Of a stretch of DNA of 21,364 nucleotides, positions 15,304 to 21,364 are shown piece after piece; within the stretch, counting starts at the first letter, position 1; each line of letters opens with the position of its first letter. Below the pieces are notes generated by a model. The model had not been told where the DNA came from and did no database searches. It saw only the letters and a list, made by a program, of their open reading frames with translations. Made by a program: the position numbers and the translations under genes. The DNA comes from CAZSTA01 sp964609495 [NCBI: uncultured bacterium] (GTDB taxonomy: Bacteria > CAZSTA01): positions 1 through 21,364 of the forward strand of contig CAZSTA010000009.1 in the NCBI GenBank assembly GCA_964609495.1, in the 5' to 3' direction.

Positions 15304-15996
15304 TTAATCCATCAACCTATACTTTATTAAAGCGTAAATAGCTCGTAAGCCATCCTTCCAATTTATCTTCTTTCCCTCCGAATATTCCCTCCCCGTATAT
15401 GATATAGGGACCTCGTATATCCTTAATTTTCTCTTTAGAACTTTAGCGGTGATCTCGGGTTCAAAGTTAAACCTATTGCTCTTTATCTTAATATCTTTGA
15501 TAACCTCCGTTCGGAAAGCTTTGTAGCAGGTCTCCATATCGCTTAGGATAGTATTAAATAGGATATTTGCTATACCAGTTAGGAGCTTATTTCCCATATA
15601 GTGCCAGAACATAAAGCATCTATGGATTCCCAGAAACCTCGAACCATAGACTATATCTGCTTTCCCTTCGATTATGGGTTTTATCAAGATACGATAATCC
15701 TCTGGATCATATTCTAAGTCGGCATCCTGAATGATCACGATATCCCCATTAGTATAATTTATTCCCGTTCTTATCGCGGCTCCCTTCCCCTGATTCTTAG
15801 AATGATAAACTACTCTAAGATCACTGTTAAATTTCCCATTATCTCTGATATCCTTTATGAGCTCCCTTGTTCCATCAGTAGAACAATCATCGACAATGAT
15901 TATCTCCTTATCCAATTCGACTGCATCTACTCTATTGATGATCTCCCTTATGGTATTTACTTCATTATATACCGGTATGATAATCGATAATCTCAT
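15304..15996 (-). CDS. Glycosyltransferase family 2, DPM1/polyprenyl-phosphate-type
   Basis: The 230-residue protein is a GT-A fold glycosyltransferase of family 2. It starts with SIIIPVYNEVNTI, followed by EIIIVDDCSTDGT (about 31-43) for nucleotide binding, KNQGKGAAIRTGI (about 68-79), and the metal-binding DXD region QDADLEYDP (90-98). ADIVYGSRF and the NFEPEITAKVLKRKLRIYEVPISY region complete the pattern of dolichyl/polyprenyl-phosphate mannose or glucose synthases. No C-terminal membrane (GtrA-like) domain is present. It is the first gene after a consensus promoter (16119-16147) and leads into the methyltransferase gene. The probable role is making a lipid-linked sugar donor or a surface glycan; donor and acceptor are unknown. 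Confidence 0.9.
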   Translation of the reverse strand: MRLSIIIPVYNEVNTIREIINRVDAVELDKEIIIVDDCSTDGTRELIKDIRDNGKFNSDLRVVYHSKNQGKGAAIRTGINYTNGDIVIIQDADLEYDPEDYRILIKPIIEGKADIVYGSRFLGIHRCFMFWHYMGNKLLTGIANILFNTILSDMETCYKAFRTEVIKDIKIKSNRFNFEPEITAKVLKRKLRIYEVPISYTGREYSEGKKINWKDGLRAIYALIKYRLMD

Positions 15997-16118
15997 ACTT
16001 TATACCTTTTTCTGATAATCCGCTCTAAAATCAATCCAGAAAAGTTCGATGATTTTTAGGGGCAAAAAAACCTCTGTCAGTGATGAAATCTCAACTTTGT
16101 TATCTACTGACACTAACT

Positions 16119-16147
16119 ATTATATAAAGTCTTTATCTAAATGTCAA
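16119..16147 (-). promoter_or_regulatory. Full-consensus sigma-70-type promoter of the glycosyltransferase operon
   Basis: On the minus strand, TTGACA (16142-16147) and TATAAT (16119-16124) are spaced by exactly 17 nt. Transcription would start near 16112, giving a leader of about 115 nt before the ATG at 15996. The predicted 5' end carries a 7-bp inverted repeat (16075-16081 with 16106-16112). A full match in an AT-rich gap facing the gene is strong evidence. Confidence 0.85.
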
Positions 16148-16405
16148 GAGCAAACATAACTAAAAAGCATATAGAATTGTGTTGGGGATAGGTTAATATA
16201 TAATATTAGAGCATAAATGATTTTTACTCCGAGGGTTTATGAGAGGCAAAGTATATCTCCGAGCGTATCCATTATTAATGGTTGTTGATAATCCTCAAAG
16301 CAATGTGTGTAGGGGATGTTTATCCTTAGTTATCACTTTCAGCGGAATTTTATTAGAAATTCTCCTTAAAAATCCCTTAGCCCGAAATTTTACATACTTA
16401 GATAA
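16148..16405 (+). other. Gene-free gap; possible short plus-strand transcript
   Basis: No convincing gene lies between the glycosyltransferase promoter and the csp terminator. On the plus strand there is TTGTGT (16177-16182), a 16-nt spacer and TATAAT (16199-16204). They are followed about 35 nt later by a 60-codon frame (16239-16421) whose last codons lie inside the terminator hairpin. That peptide has no recognisable domain and only a poor SD (GAGGG three nt from the ATG). The unit could encode a small RNA of about 225 nt or nothing at all. Confidence 0.25.
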
Positions 16406-16437
16406 AAAACCCCCGTCCTGAAAAGGACGGGGGTTTT
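16406..16437 (-). terminator. Strong intrinsic terminator of the cold-shock gene
   Basis: A 10-bp GC-rich stem (CCCCCGTCCT against AGGACGGGGG) is closed by a four-base loop, GAAA on the plus strand and TTTC on the minus, and extended by A-T pairs. On the minus strand it is followed by a run of six T, and it lies 22 nt after the csp stop codon. It may also stop plus-strand transcription, with a shorter T-run of four. Confidence 0.95.
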
Positions 16438-16459
16438 AGGTAACTAGGTTCTATCGCCT

Positions 16460-16672
16460 TTACGACAATTTAACGACGTTATCCGCTCTTAATCCCTTGG
16501 AACCGCTCACGATGTCGAACTCGACTTCCTGATCTTCTTCCAAGGTCCTGAATCCACCATCATCCTGTTGGATAGCAGTGTGGTGAACGAATAGATCTTC
16601 TCCCACTTCCTGCTCAATAAAACCATAGCCTTTACTTGCGTTGAACCACTTGACTTTTCCTCTATTTCTCAA
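16460..16672 (-). CDS. Cold-shock domain protein (CspA family)
   Basis: This 70-residue single cold-shock-domain protein binds single-stranded RNA and DNA and can act as an RNA chaperone. It begins [19 protein letters not shown], which includes RNP1 (KGYGFIEQ), then RNP2 (DLFVHHTAI), and ends with the [19 protein letters not shown] strand pair. The aromatic residues needed for base stacking (Trp9, Phe10, Tyr16, Phe18, Phe28, His30) are present. The start codon is TTG, supported by the SD AAGGAGGT six nt before it and by the family's usual N-terminus; no in-frame ATG exists there. It is a single-gene unit with its own promoter, a long leader and a strong terminator. Confidence 0.97.
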   Translation of the reverse strand: MRNRGKVKWFNASKGYGFIEQEVGEDLFVHHTAIQQDDGGFRTLEEDQEVEFDIVSGSKGLRADNVVKLS

Positions 16673-16895
16673 CTGTCTACCTCCTTTTTAATATATCGAG
16701 GTTATTTCCTCGATCGTGCCTTATATGGCTTCATAGCACGGGATATCCTTCGGCCTCCAGGAGGTAGCTTTACAGACCTACTTAAGGTTCTCCAAGCTAC
16801 TCATAACCTGATTATCTTGAAATAACTGCCAAAGTGAGTACTTAAGCCTTTTCTACAATCTCAAATACCTTTTACGACCACATGCTATCCTGCCT
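16673..16895 (-). promoter_or_regulatory. Long csp 5' leader with element complementary to its own SD
   Basis: From the predicted start near 16895 to the TTG codon the mRNA leader is about 220 nt, typical of cold-shock genes. It contains CTACCTCCT (minus strand, 16759-16767), a perfect 9-nt complement of the SD region AGGAGGTAG (minus strand, 16677-16685). Other local stems include CGAGG/CCTCG just before the SD and GTAGCTT/AAGCTAC further upstream; the latter competes for part of the same element. This layout suggests a temperature-responsive RNA switch that hides or frees the SD. Confidence 0.55.
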
Positions 16896-16901
16896 AACTA
16901 T

Positions 16902-16930
16902 ATTATACCAAAATTTATATTTTTTGTCAA
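16902..16930 (-). promoter_or_regulatory. Full-consensus sigma-70-type promoter of csp
   Basis: On the minus strand, TTGACA (16925-16930) and TATAAT (16902-16907) are separated by exactly 17 nt, with AT-rich DNA upstream that could serve as an UP element. This matches the strong constitutive promoters of cold-shock genes controlled after transcription. The remaining gap to the permease gene (16931-17129) holds AT-rich sequence with no gene or clear terminator. Confidence 0.9.
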
Positions 16931-17129
16931 GTTTTTCTATAATTTATTTTCCTCTTATTTTAGATCATCTCTCCTCTCTTATCTATCCCTCTTTTTCTTA
17001 AAGATCTCCTCATTTTATATACATCCCTGAAAGGGAGGTTGTAAATGGTAAGCAAAGTCTGATAGAGAGTGGATAAAAGGGAGGTGGTCTTACAAAAGAA
17101 GTATTATGTCTCCAATCTTATATGCATTT

Positions 17130-18014
17130 TTAAGCTCTCTCTCTCAACCTAGGGTTGCTTACCTCGTCGGAACCCAGATGCATTAAGTAGAGAGAGATGA
17201 AGAGGCATATAAGAGTTATTACCGGTGTTCCCCACCACCACCACATACCTCTAAAAACTGCCGAGTAGCTCAGAGACCAATAGATCATCATTCCCAGCGT
17301 CATTTCACCCTGCGGTCCCAAACCCAAAAGCGAAAGTCCCGACTCCGTGAGAATCGCCGCTAACGTGGCGTTAATAAAGTTGGCGCCCATCCAGGGAAGC
17401 ATATTGGGCATCAGTTCTTTAATTATAATCTCGAATCTGGACATTCCCGAAAGCATCGCTATATAAACGAAGCCCCTTTCCTTGAGGGAGAGCACCTGAG
17501 CCCTGATCTGCCTTGCAGGCCAAGACCAGGAGAAAAGCGCTATGATCAGCGCCATAGTCCTTACTGAAACGCCTTTCACCAAAGAAGCTATCAATATCAG
17601 AAAGAGCAAGGAGGGGACCGATAGGAACACATCTACTAATACCCTCAATATAGAATCTGGTATTCCTCCGTAGTATCCGCTTGTAAACCCTATTAATGCT
17701 CCAAGCAACGTCCCAATGATAGCCGCGATCAACCCGATTTGGAGGGAATTAATAATAGCGGTTGACATTTGAACAGCGATATCTCTTCCCAGGGAATCTG
17801 TGCCTAGAATATGTTCTCTCCCTGGAGGAAGGCTGGGTTGGGATGATCCTGTAAGACGATATTCGGAGGGCATAACTTGGCGAGCTATTATCCCTCCTAA
17901 AAGGATGATCATAAATATTGTGAAACCGAGAAGGAACTTTTGATTGGTGAATAAGGACCATAGAAAACCCCTTCTTATATTCCTCGACATCGCTGATAGA
18001 CTGGCATATAGCAT
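17130..18014 (-). CDS. Dipeptide/oligopeptide ABC transporter permease, DppC/OppC type
   Basis: This 294-residue inner-membrane subunit of a peptide/nickel-family importer has a cytoplasmic N-terminal helix and a first membrane segment at about 29-46. It then has the subfamily signature PPGREHILGTDSLGRDI in the periplasmic loop, five further membrane segments, and the ATPase-docking loop RGFVYIAMLSGMSRFEIIIK ending in PNMLP. LTESGLSLLGLGPQG is also diagnostic of DppC. Its SD (AGGAGGT) is formed by the last codons of the DppB-like gene (AGG AGG TAA), ten nt upstream, so the two are coupled. No DppD/DppF ATPase gene follows: downstream lies about 200 nt of AT-rich DNA and then the csp promoter. 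The substrate could be peptides, metals or oligosaccharides. Confidence 0.93.
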   Translation of the reverse strand: MLYASLSAMSRNIRRGFLWSLFTNQKFLLGFTIFMIILLGGIIARQVMPSEYRLTGSSQPSLPPGREHILGTDSLGRDIAVQMSTAIINSLQIGLIAAIIGTLLGALIGFTSGYYGGIPDSILRVLVDVFLSVPSLLFLILIASLVKGVSVRTMALIIALFSWSWPARQIRAQVLSLKERGFVYIAMLSGMSRFEIIIKELMPNMLPWMGANFINATLAAILTESGLSLLGLGPQGEMTLGMMIYWSLSYSAVFRGMWWWWGTPVITLICLFISLYLMHLGSDEVSNPRLRERA

Positions 18015-18023
18015 ATTTGACCC

Positions 18024-19031
18024 TTACCTCCTTCCGTATCTGATTCTCGGATCGATGAGGGGATAGATAATATCTATGGTAAAGTTGGCTATGGCTACAG
18101 AGAAGATAATCAGCAGGACTCCCCCCTGTATCAAGGGAAAGTCGAGTCCGGTTATAGCGTTATATAGAAGCCATCCGACGCCGGGATAGGCAAATATCAC
18201 TTCGGTGATAATCGCTCCCCCAACGATACGACTGATGGAGAGTGCCAGACCTGTCACCTGAGGGAGAAGGGCGTTCCTGAATGCGTATCTCCAGAGTATC
18301 CGACTGTTGGATAGCCCCTTAGCCTCAGCTAACGTAATGTAATCCTCACCCTTCAGTGATATTATCATACTTCTCATACTTAGAAACCACCAGCCGAGGG
18401 AGACCAAGATAATGCTCAGAGCTGGGAGGAAAGAGTGCCAAACTATATCGAGAATGAATTGAAGGGAGAATGTTACCTGTGAGCCAGGTGTATATCCCCC
18501 GGATAAGGGAAAAACTCTCCATAAAAATGCTAGAAGGAATACCAGGACTATGGCTAAAATATAATATGGTATGCTATATAATATGAGCGCTACAGGAACC
18601 AGAAATTTCGATATCTTTGACTCACTACCTCTCCAACCGGCAAACGTCCCGATAATGGTTCCCAACACCCAGCTTATTATCGTCGTTACGGAGAGCAGCC
18701 CTATCGTCCATGGTAAAGCTCTTATCAGAAGCTCGGAGACCCTCGAGGGGAAGTTGGCGATGGAATATCCCAAATTGCCTCTGGTGATCTCTCTAAGGTA
18801 GCTTATATACTGAGTAAGTATATCCTTGTCGAGGCCAAACAATCGCTTGTATTCCTCCACTAGCTCCGTAGCTCCCAAAGATCCTCCCATCGCGGAGAGC
18901 TTGAGAAGAACGGCGCCGAGGGGATTTCCGGGGACGAGCCGGGGCACGACAAAAACTATGGTCACTGAGAGGAAGATCGAGACTATGAAGATGATAACTC
19001 TTTCGATAAGATATTTAGAATACGAACTCAT
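18024..19031 (-). CDS. Dipeptide/oligopeptide ABC transporter permease, DppB/OppB type
   Basis: The 335-residue partner permease starts with the family's usual first helix (YLIERVIIFIVSIFLSVTIVF, about 7-28) and VPRLVPGNPLGA. It continues with RLFGLDKDILTQYISYL, a series of membrane segments, and the docking loop GEDYITLAEAKGLSNSRILWRYAFRNALLP. The C-terminus has the typical ending YPLIDPRIRYG. ATG 19031 has AAGGAG at 19044-19049, a rather long 12-nt spacing. The gene begins 34 nt after the stop of the putative restriction enzyme gene, on the same strand. In most genomes a peptide-binding protein gene would stand there. Base composition is host-like, unlike the R-M genes, so the transporter is native and the genes upstream are probably the newcomers. 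Confidence 0.93.
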   Translation of the reverse strand: MSSYSKYLIERVIIFIVSIFLSVTIVFVVPRLVPGNPLGAVLLKLSAMGGSLGATELVEEYKRLFGLDKDILTQYISYLREITRGNLGYSIANFPSRVSELLIRALPWTIGLLSVTTIISWVLGTIIGTFAGWRGSESKISKFLVPVALILYSIPYYILAIVLVFLLAFLWRVFPLSGGYTPGSQVTFSLQFILDIVWHSFLPALSIILVSLGWWFLSMRSMIISLKGEDYITLAEAKGLSNSRILWRYAFRNALLPQVTGLALSISRIVGGAIITEVIFAYPGVGWLLYNAITGLDFPLIQGGVLLIIFSVAIANFTIDIIYPLIDPRIRYGRR

Positions 19032-19065
19032 TGCTATAGAGTTCTCCTTCCTGTGCTAGTCGCTT

Positions 19066-20046
19066 TTAATCATTGATAGAAGTAAGTACACTATTAAAGA
19101 GCTTATCCCAACTCTCGTCGGAGTACATAATCCTATTACATTCTATAAGATGTTTATCTTCATGAACTTCTCCTAAATAAGATAATTCTTCTCCTTTCCT
19201 TTTGAGGGTATATTCAGATGCCTTGAAAAACCCACATATATATCCATTAATAGCTATTTTTTCTTCATACGCTGTTTCTTCTATAAAGTGGACTAAATCT
19301 ACAATATTATTATTTTCATCCAAATCATCTTTCATCCTGCTTCTTACAAAATTTAGAAGTTTTTTTAAGCTACTTATATGAGCAAGTATCTTCATAAAGA
19401 AATCTTTAGGTAAAGCAACTTTAACGAAAATCCCATATTCTGCTGTTATAGGAGCCTCTGCCCAAATACTTTCGAGCGTATCTGTCGATTTAATACTCAC
19501 AATATTCTTTGAATTAACTATATCTGACTTAAAAGTAGAGATATCAGTGCTAATTCCCCAATCCAAATTTATGTCTCTATCAAACTTTTGTTTTGCAAAC
19601 TTCCTAAAAGCGATTTCCCCTATTTTGCCAATAAATGTATCGGAAAAGATTTGTTCAAAATCCCGCTTCTTAGTTCTGCGGGTCTTTTCAGTCATAGTCG
19701 CTCTCGTCTCACCTTTAAGCATTTTGTAGGGCATTGCTAGTGAAAATATCATAAGTTTCAAAAGATCTATCTCATCTGGTCCTATTTCAACAGTATTCGG
19801 AGCAACCTTCTCTTCTATCCAATTTTTGATTCTTTCAATATCTACAATGTATTTTTCTCTACTTTTGTGTCTTTCGATATCAATGATATTCCATTCGTTT
19901 ACTCTTAATGCAGATAAGATAAGGCTAAATATACTCTCTTCGTTATAGTAAATTGAAGATTCTCTAAGATCAGAAATATAATCGTTCAATTTCTCTCTAG
20001 TCTTACTTCTACTCTTCAATGCTGTTTTAGTAAAAATTATATTCAC
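19066..20046 (-). CDS. Putative type II restriction endonuclease (PD-(D/E)XK-like)
   Basis: I do not recognise a named enzyme. The 326-residue protein is encoded directly after a DNA methyltransferase gene with a 4-nt GTGA overlap, the usual arrangement of type II restriction-modification pairs. It contains a plausible nuclease core: Glu144 in a helix (FIGKIGEIAFRKF), Asp175 (TFKSDIV), and Ser184-Ile-Lys186 nine residues later (IVSIKST), which is a PD-(D/E)XK pattern with Ser in the second acidic place. The flanking strand YGIFVKVALP fits that fold. The N-terminal 130 residues are charged and helical with a KTRRTKK patch, possibly for DNA contact. The gene is strongly AT-rich compared with the transporter genes beside it. 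The start is GTG. The endonuclease role is inferred from context plus motif, and the recognition site is unknown. Confidence 0.65.
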   Translation of the reverse strand: MNIIFTKTALKSRSKTREKLNDYISDLRESSIYYNEESIFSLILSALRVNEWNIIDIERHKSREKYIVDIERIKNWIEEKVAPNTVEIGPDEIDLLKLMIFSLAMPYKMLKGETRATMTEKTRRTKKRDFEQIFSDTFIGKIGEIAFRKFAKQKFDRDINLDWGISTDISTFKSDIVNSKNIVSIKSTDTLESIWAEAPITAEYGIFVKVALPKDFFMKILAHISSLKKLLNFVRSRMKDDLDENNNIVDLVHFIEETAYEEKIAINGYICGFFKASEYTLKRKGEELSYLGEVHEDKHLIECNRIMYSDESWDKLFNSVLTSIND

Positions 20047-21364
20047 AACTTTTCACCTATAATTAGCCATTCCCCGGGTATCCCACTTGGGTTCTCATTT
20101 AGCCTATTTTTGGAAAGATGTCTGCTCTTTATAACATCAAAAAATGTATATTGAACATTAAAATTATTCTGAATCATCATCTCTGAAATTATATCCTTAG
20201 TTTTTATATGCCATCCAAATACTCTTGGTTCTCCTATAAGTATTGCTAATATCCCTTTCTTCACCAATAATTTCTCAGATAACTGGACAAAATATAGCAT
20301 ATCATTGAAATATGCCATAAAACGAGAGATATTCTCTTTGGTTTTGAAGTTCTTGGAGAGTTTTTCTATAGTATGAAGAGTATTTTTATATGGTTCGATC
20401 TTTAAAAGTTCTGAATTTAGATCACAAAATGACTTAAATTTCTGCCCTATTTCCTTCTTTGTCAGTTTTCTGATAGAGTCGTCATTCACCATATCTAACC
20501 AGTACATATCGATTTTTGTAGACCGGAAATATTCTTGAGCGTAAATATACGGGGGAGAAGTTATTATACAGTCCACCATCTCCCTTGGCAGTACTCGTTC
20601 TAATTCCTCTATACTCTTATCCAGAACCATTAAGAATTGTCCTTCGGTGTCATCCAATGAAGTTACTTTTTTGTATTCCGTTTTCATCTTTGAATTAAGC
20701 TGGATAATATAATCCAAATATTCTTCTGCCTTCTTCAGTAACTCTTTTCTCAATAACTCTTCACCATATTCATTAAATTTAGCTGTTAGTTCCTTCATCC
20801 TTATCATTTTTTGTTTCGACCTAAACAATTTTGGAGATTTATCCTCTCCGTAAGAATATTTTCTTGAGATATATAGAGCACTCGCTTTTAAAATATTCTT
20901 TATTTCGCTTTCGTTTTCATCGATATTATGAATACCACTCCATATCTTTGTTATTACCGATAGTATATCTGCGGGATACCAATAGTCTAAATTTTTCCAA
21001 TTCGGGACAAATCCCAAATTGCTTTCAAATATAGAGTCTATATGATGTTTTAATTTATTTATATAAGTAAAATAGTGTTTGGGATTTAGCTTTAGAGTCT
21101 TTATATCTATTAAAAATTTTGTTAAAGGGTTAATATCGTTTGATATATTGCTGTTTCCAGTTATTAGGCTTTCTACTGCCGTTGTTCCTGATCCAGCGAA
21201 AGGATCTAAGATTATCTTTTCCTTCAAGTTAAATGTCTTTATAACAAATCTAGGAACCTGGGGAATAAATTTGGCAGGATAAACATTGTGAATAGCATGC
21301 GTTAAATAAGTAGTACTTGAGATATGTTGTTTTAACGCTTCTCTTAGATTAATCAGATTTCTTG
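20043..21364 (-). CDS. DNA methyltransferase (N4-cytosine/N6-adenine type), 5' end outside window
   Basis: This is a restriction-modification DNA methyltransferase. The frame is open to the window edge. An internal TTG at 21227 could be mistaken for the start, but the 45 upstream codons encode conserved sequence (HAIHNVYPAKFIPQVPR), so the true start lies outside. SAM-binding motif I is DPFAGSGTT (visible residues 53-61). The catalytic motif IV is TSPPYIYAQEYFR (SPPY at visible 269-272), about 200 residues later. The two flank a variable region that probably reads the target, an alpha-like order. SPPY favours N4-cytosine, but N6-adenine is possible. VKKGILAILIGEPRV is a later core strand. The stop overlaps the start of the putative endonuclease gene. 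The gene is strongly AT-rich, suggesting that the pair was acquired together. Confidence 0.9.
   Translation of the reverse strand, partial: RNLINLREALKQHISSTTYLTHAIHNVYPAKFIPQVPRFVIKTFNLKEKIILDPFAGSGTTAVESLITGNSNISNDINPLTKFLIDIKTLKLNPKHYFTYINKLKHHIDSIFESNLGFVPNWKNLDYWYPADILSVITKIWSGIHNIDENESEIKNILKASALYISRKYSYGEDKSPKLFRSKQKMIRMKELTAKFNEYGEELLRKELLKKAEEYLDYIIQLNSKMKTEYKKVTSLDDTEGQFLMVLDKSIEELERVLPREMVDCIITSPPYIYAQEYFRSTKIDMYWLDMVNDDSIRKLTKKEIGQKFKSFCDLNSELLKIEPYKNTLHTIEKLSKNFKTKENISRFMAYFNDMLYFVQLSEKLLVKKGILAILIGEPRVFGWHIKTKDIISEMMIQNNFNVQYTFFDVIKSRHLSKNRLNENPSGIPGEWLIIGEKL

Noticed and set aside
16239-16421. 60-codon plus-strand frame as a real gene
   Set aside because: It has a poor ribosome site, no recognisable motif, and its end runs through the csp terminator. 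It is kept only as part of a possible small transcript.
16931-17129. ATPase or other gene remnant downstream of the DppC-like permease
   Set aside because: All frames are short and interrupted; no Walker A or ABC signature is visible in the gap.
21225-21227. TTG as the start of the DNA methyltransferase gene
   Set aside because: The frame continues upstream to the window edge and encodes the conserved HAIHNVYPAKFIPQVPR segment before motif I, so the gene is cut by the window and not short.

Overview
The window looks like chromosomal DNA from an uncultivated, probably diderm (Gram-negative-type) bacterium of moderate GC. The evidence for an outer membrane is a small secreted beta-barrel-like protein with a YjbH-type N-terminus (9394-10071) and periplasmic binding proteins that are not lipoproteins. 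AGA and AGG are the common arginine codons, Shine-Dalgarno (SD) sites are strong (AAGGAGG type), and TTG or GTG starts occur in several genes. I cannot place the organism in a phylum from sequence alone.

Left part, plus strand (1-5972): the 3' end of cysS; a RimJ/RimL-type GNAT acetyltransferase; a secreted protein that joins an acetolactate-decarboxylase-like domain to a CARDB-like domain; an AT-rich GNAT gene; a GC-rich Eis-like acetyltransferase; and a 5'-deoxyadenosine/MTA/SAH deaminase-type amidohydrolase. Base composition changes abruptly from gene to gene around 2.6-4.5 kb, which suggests separately acquired cargo.

Middle part, plus strand (6000-12807): a carbohydrate ABC importer (binding protein plus two MalF/MalG-type permeases, no ATPase), with a strong hairpin between the binding-protein gene and the permeases. 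It is followed by the beta-barrel-like protein, a MITE-like palindromic repeat, a sugar phosphate isomerase/epimerase, and polX overlapping the epimerase gene by 11 nt. The importer probably borrows a shared MsmK/MalK-type ATPase encoded elsewhere. The adjacent isomerase may act on an imported sugar, but this is inferred from position only.

Right part, minus strand (12796-21364): an M1-like metallopeptidase with an unusual DEXXH motif; a family 2 glycosyltransferase and SAM methyltransferase pair behind a full-consensus sigma-70-type promoter; a cold-shock protein gene with a TTG start, a full-consensus promoter, a leader of about 220 nt carrying a 9-nt perfect complement of its own SD, and a strong terminator; a dipeptide/oligopeptide ABC permease pair without binding protein or ATPases; and an AT-rich restriction-modification pair whose methyltransferase runs off the window end. 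The R-M genes lie immediately upstream of the orphan permeases, as if they had replaced or displaced the rest of that transport operon.

No rRNA, CRISPR array, insertion-sequence transposase or convincing tRNA was seen. All function calls come from reading motifs by eye; no database search was possible.
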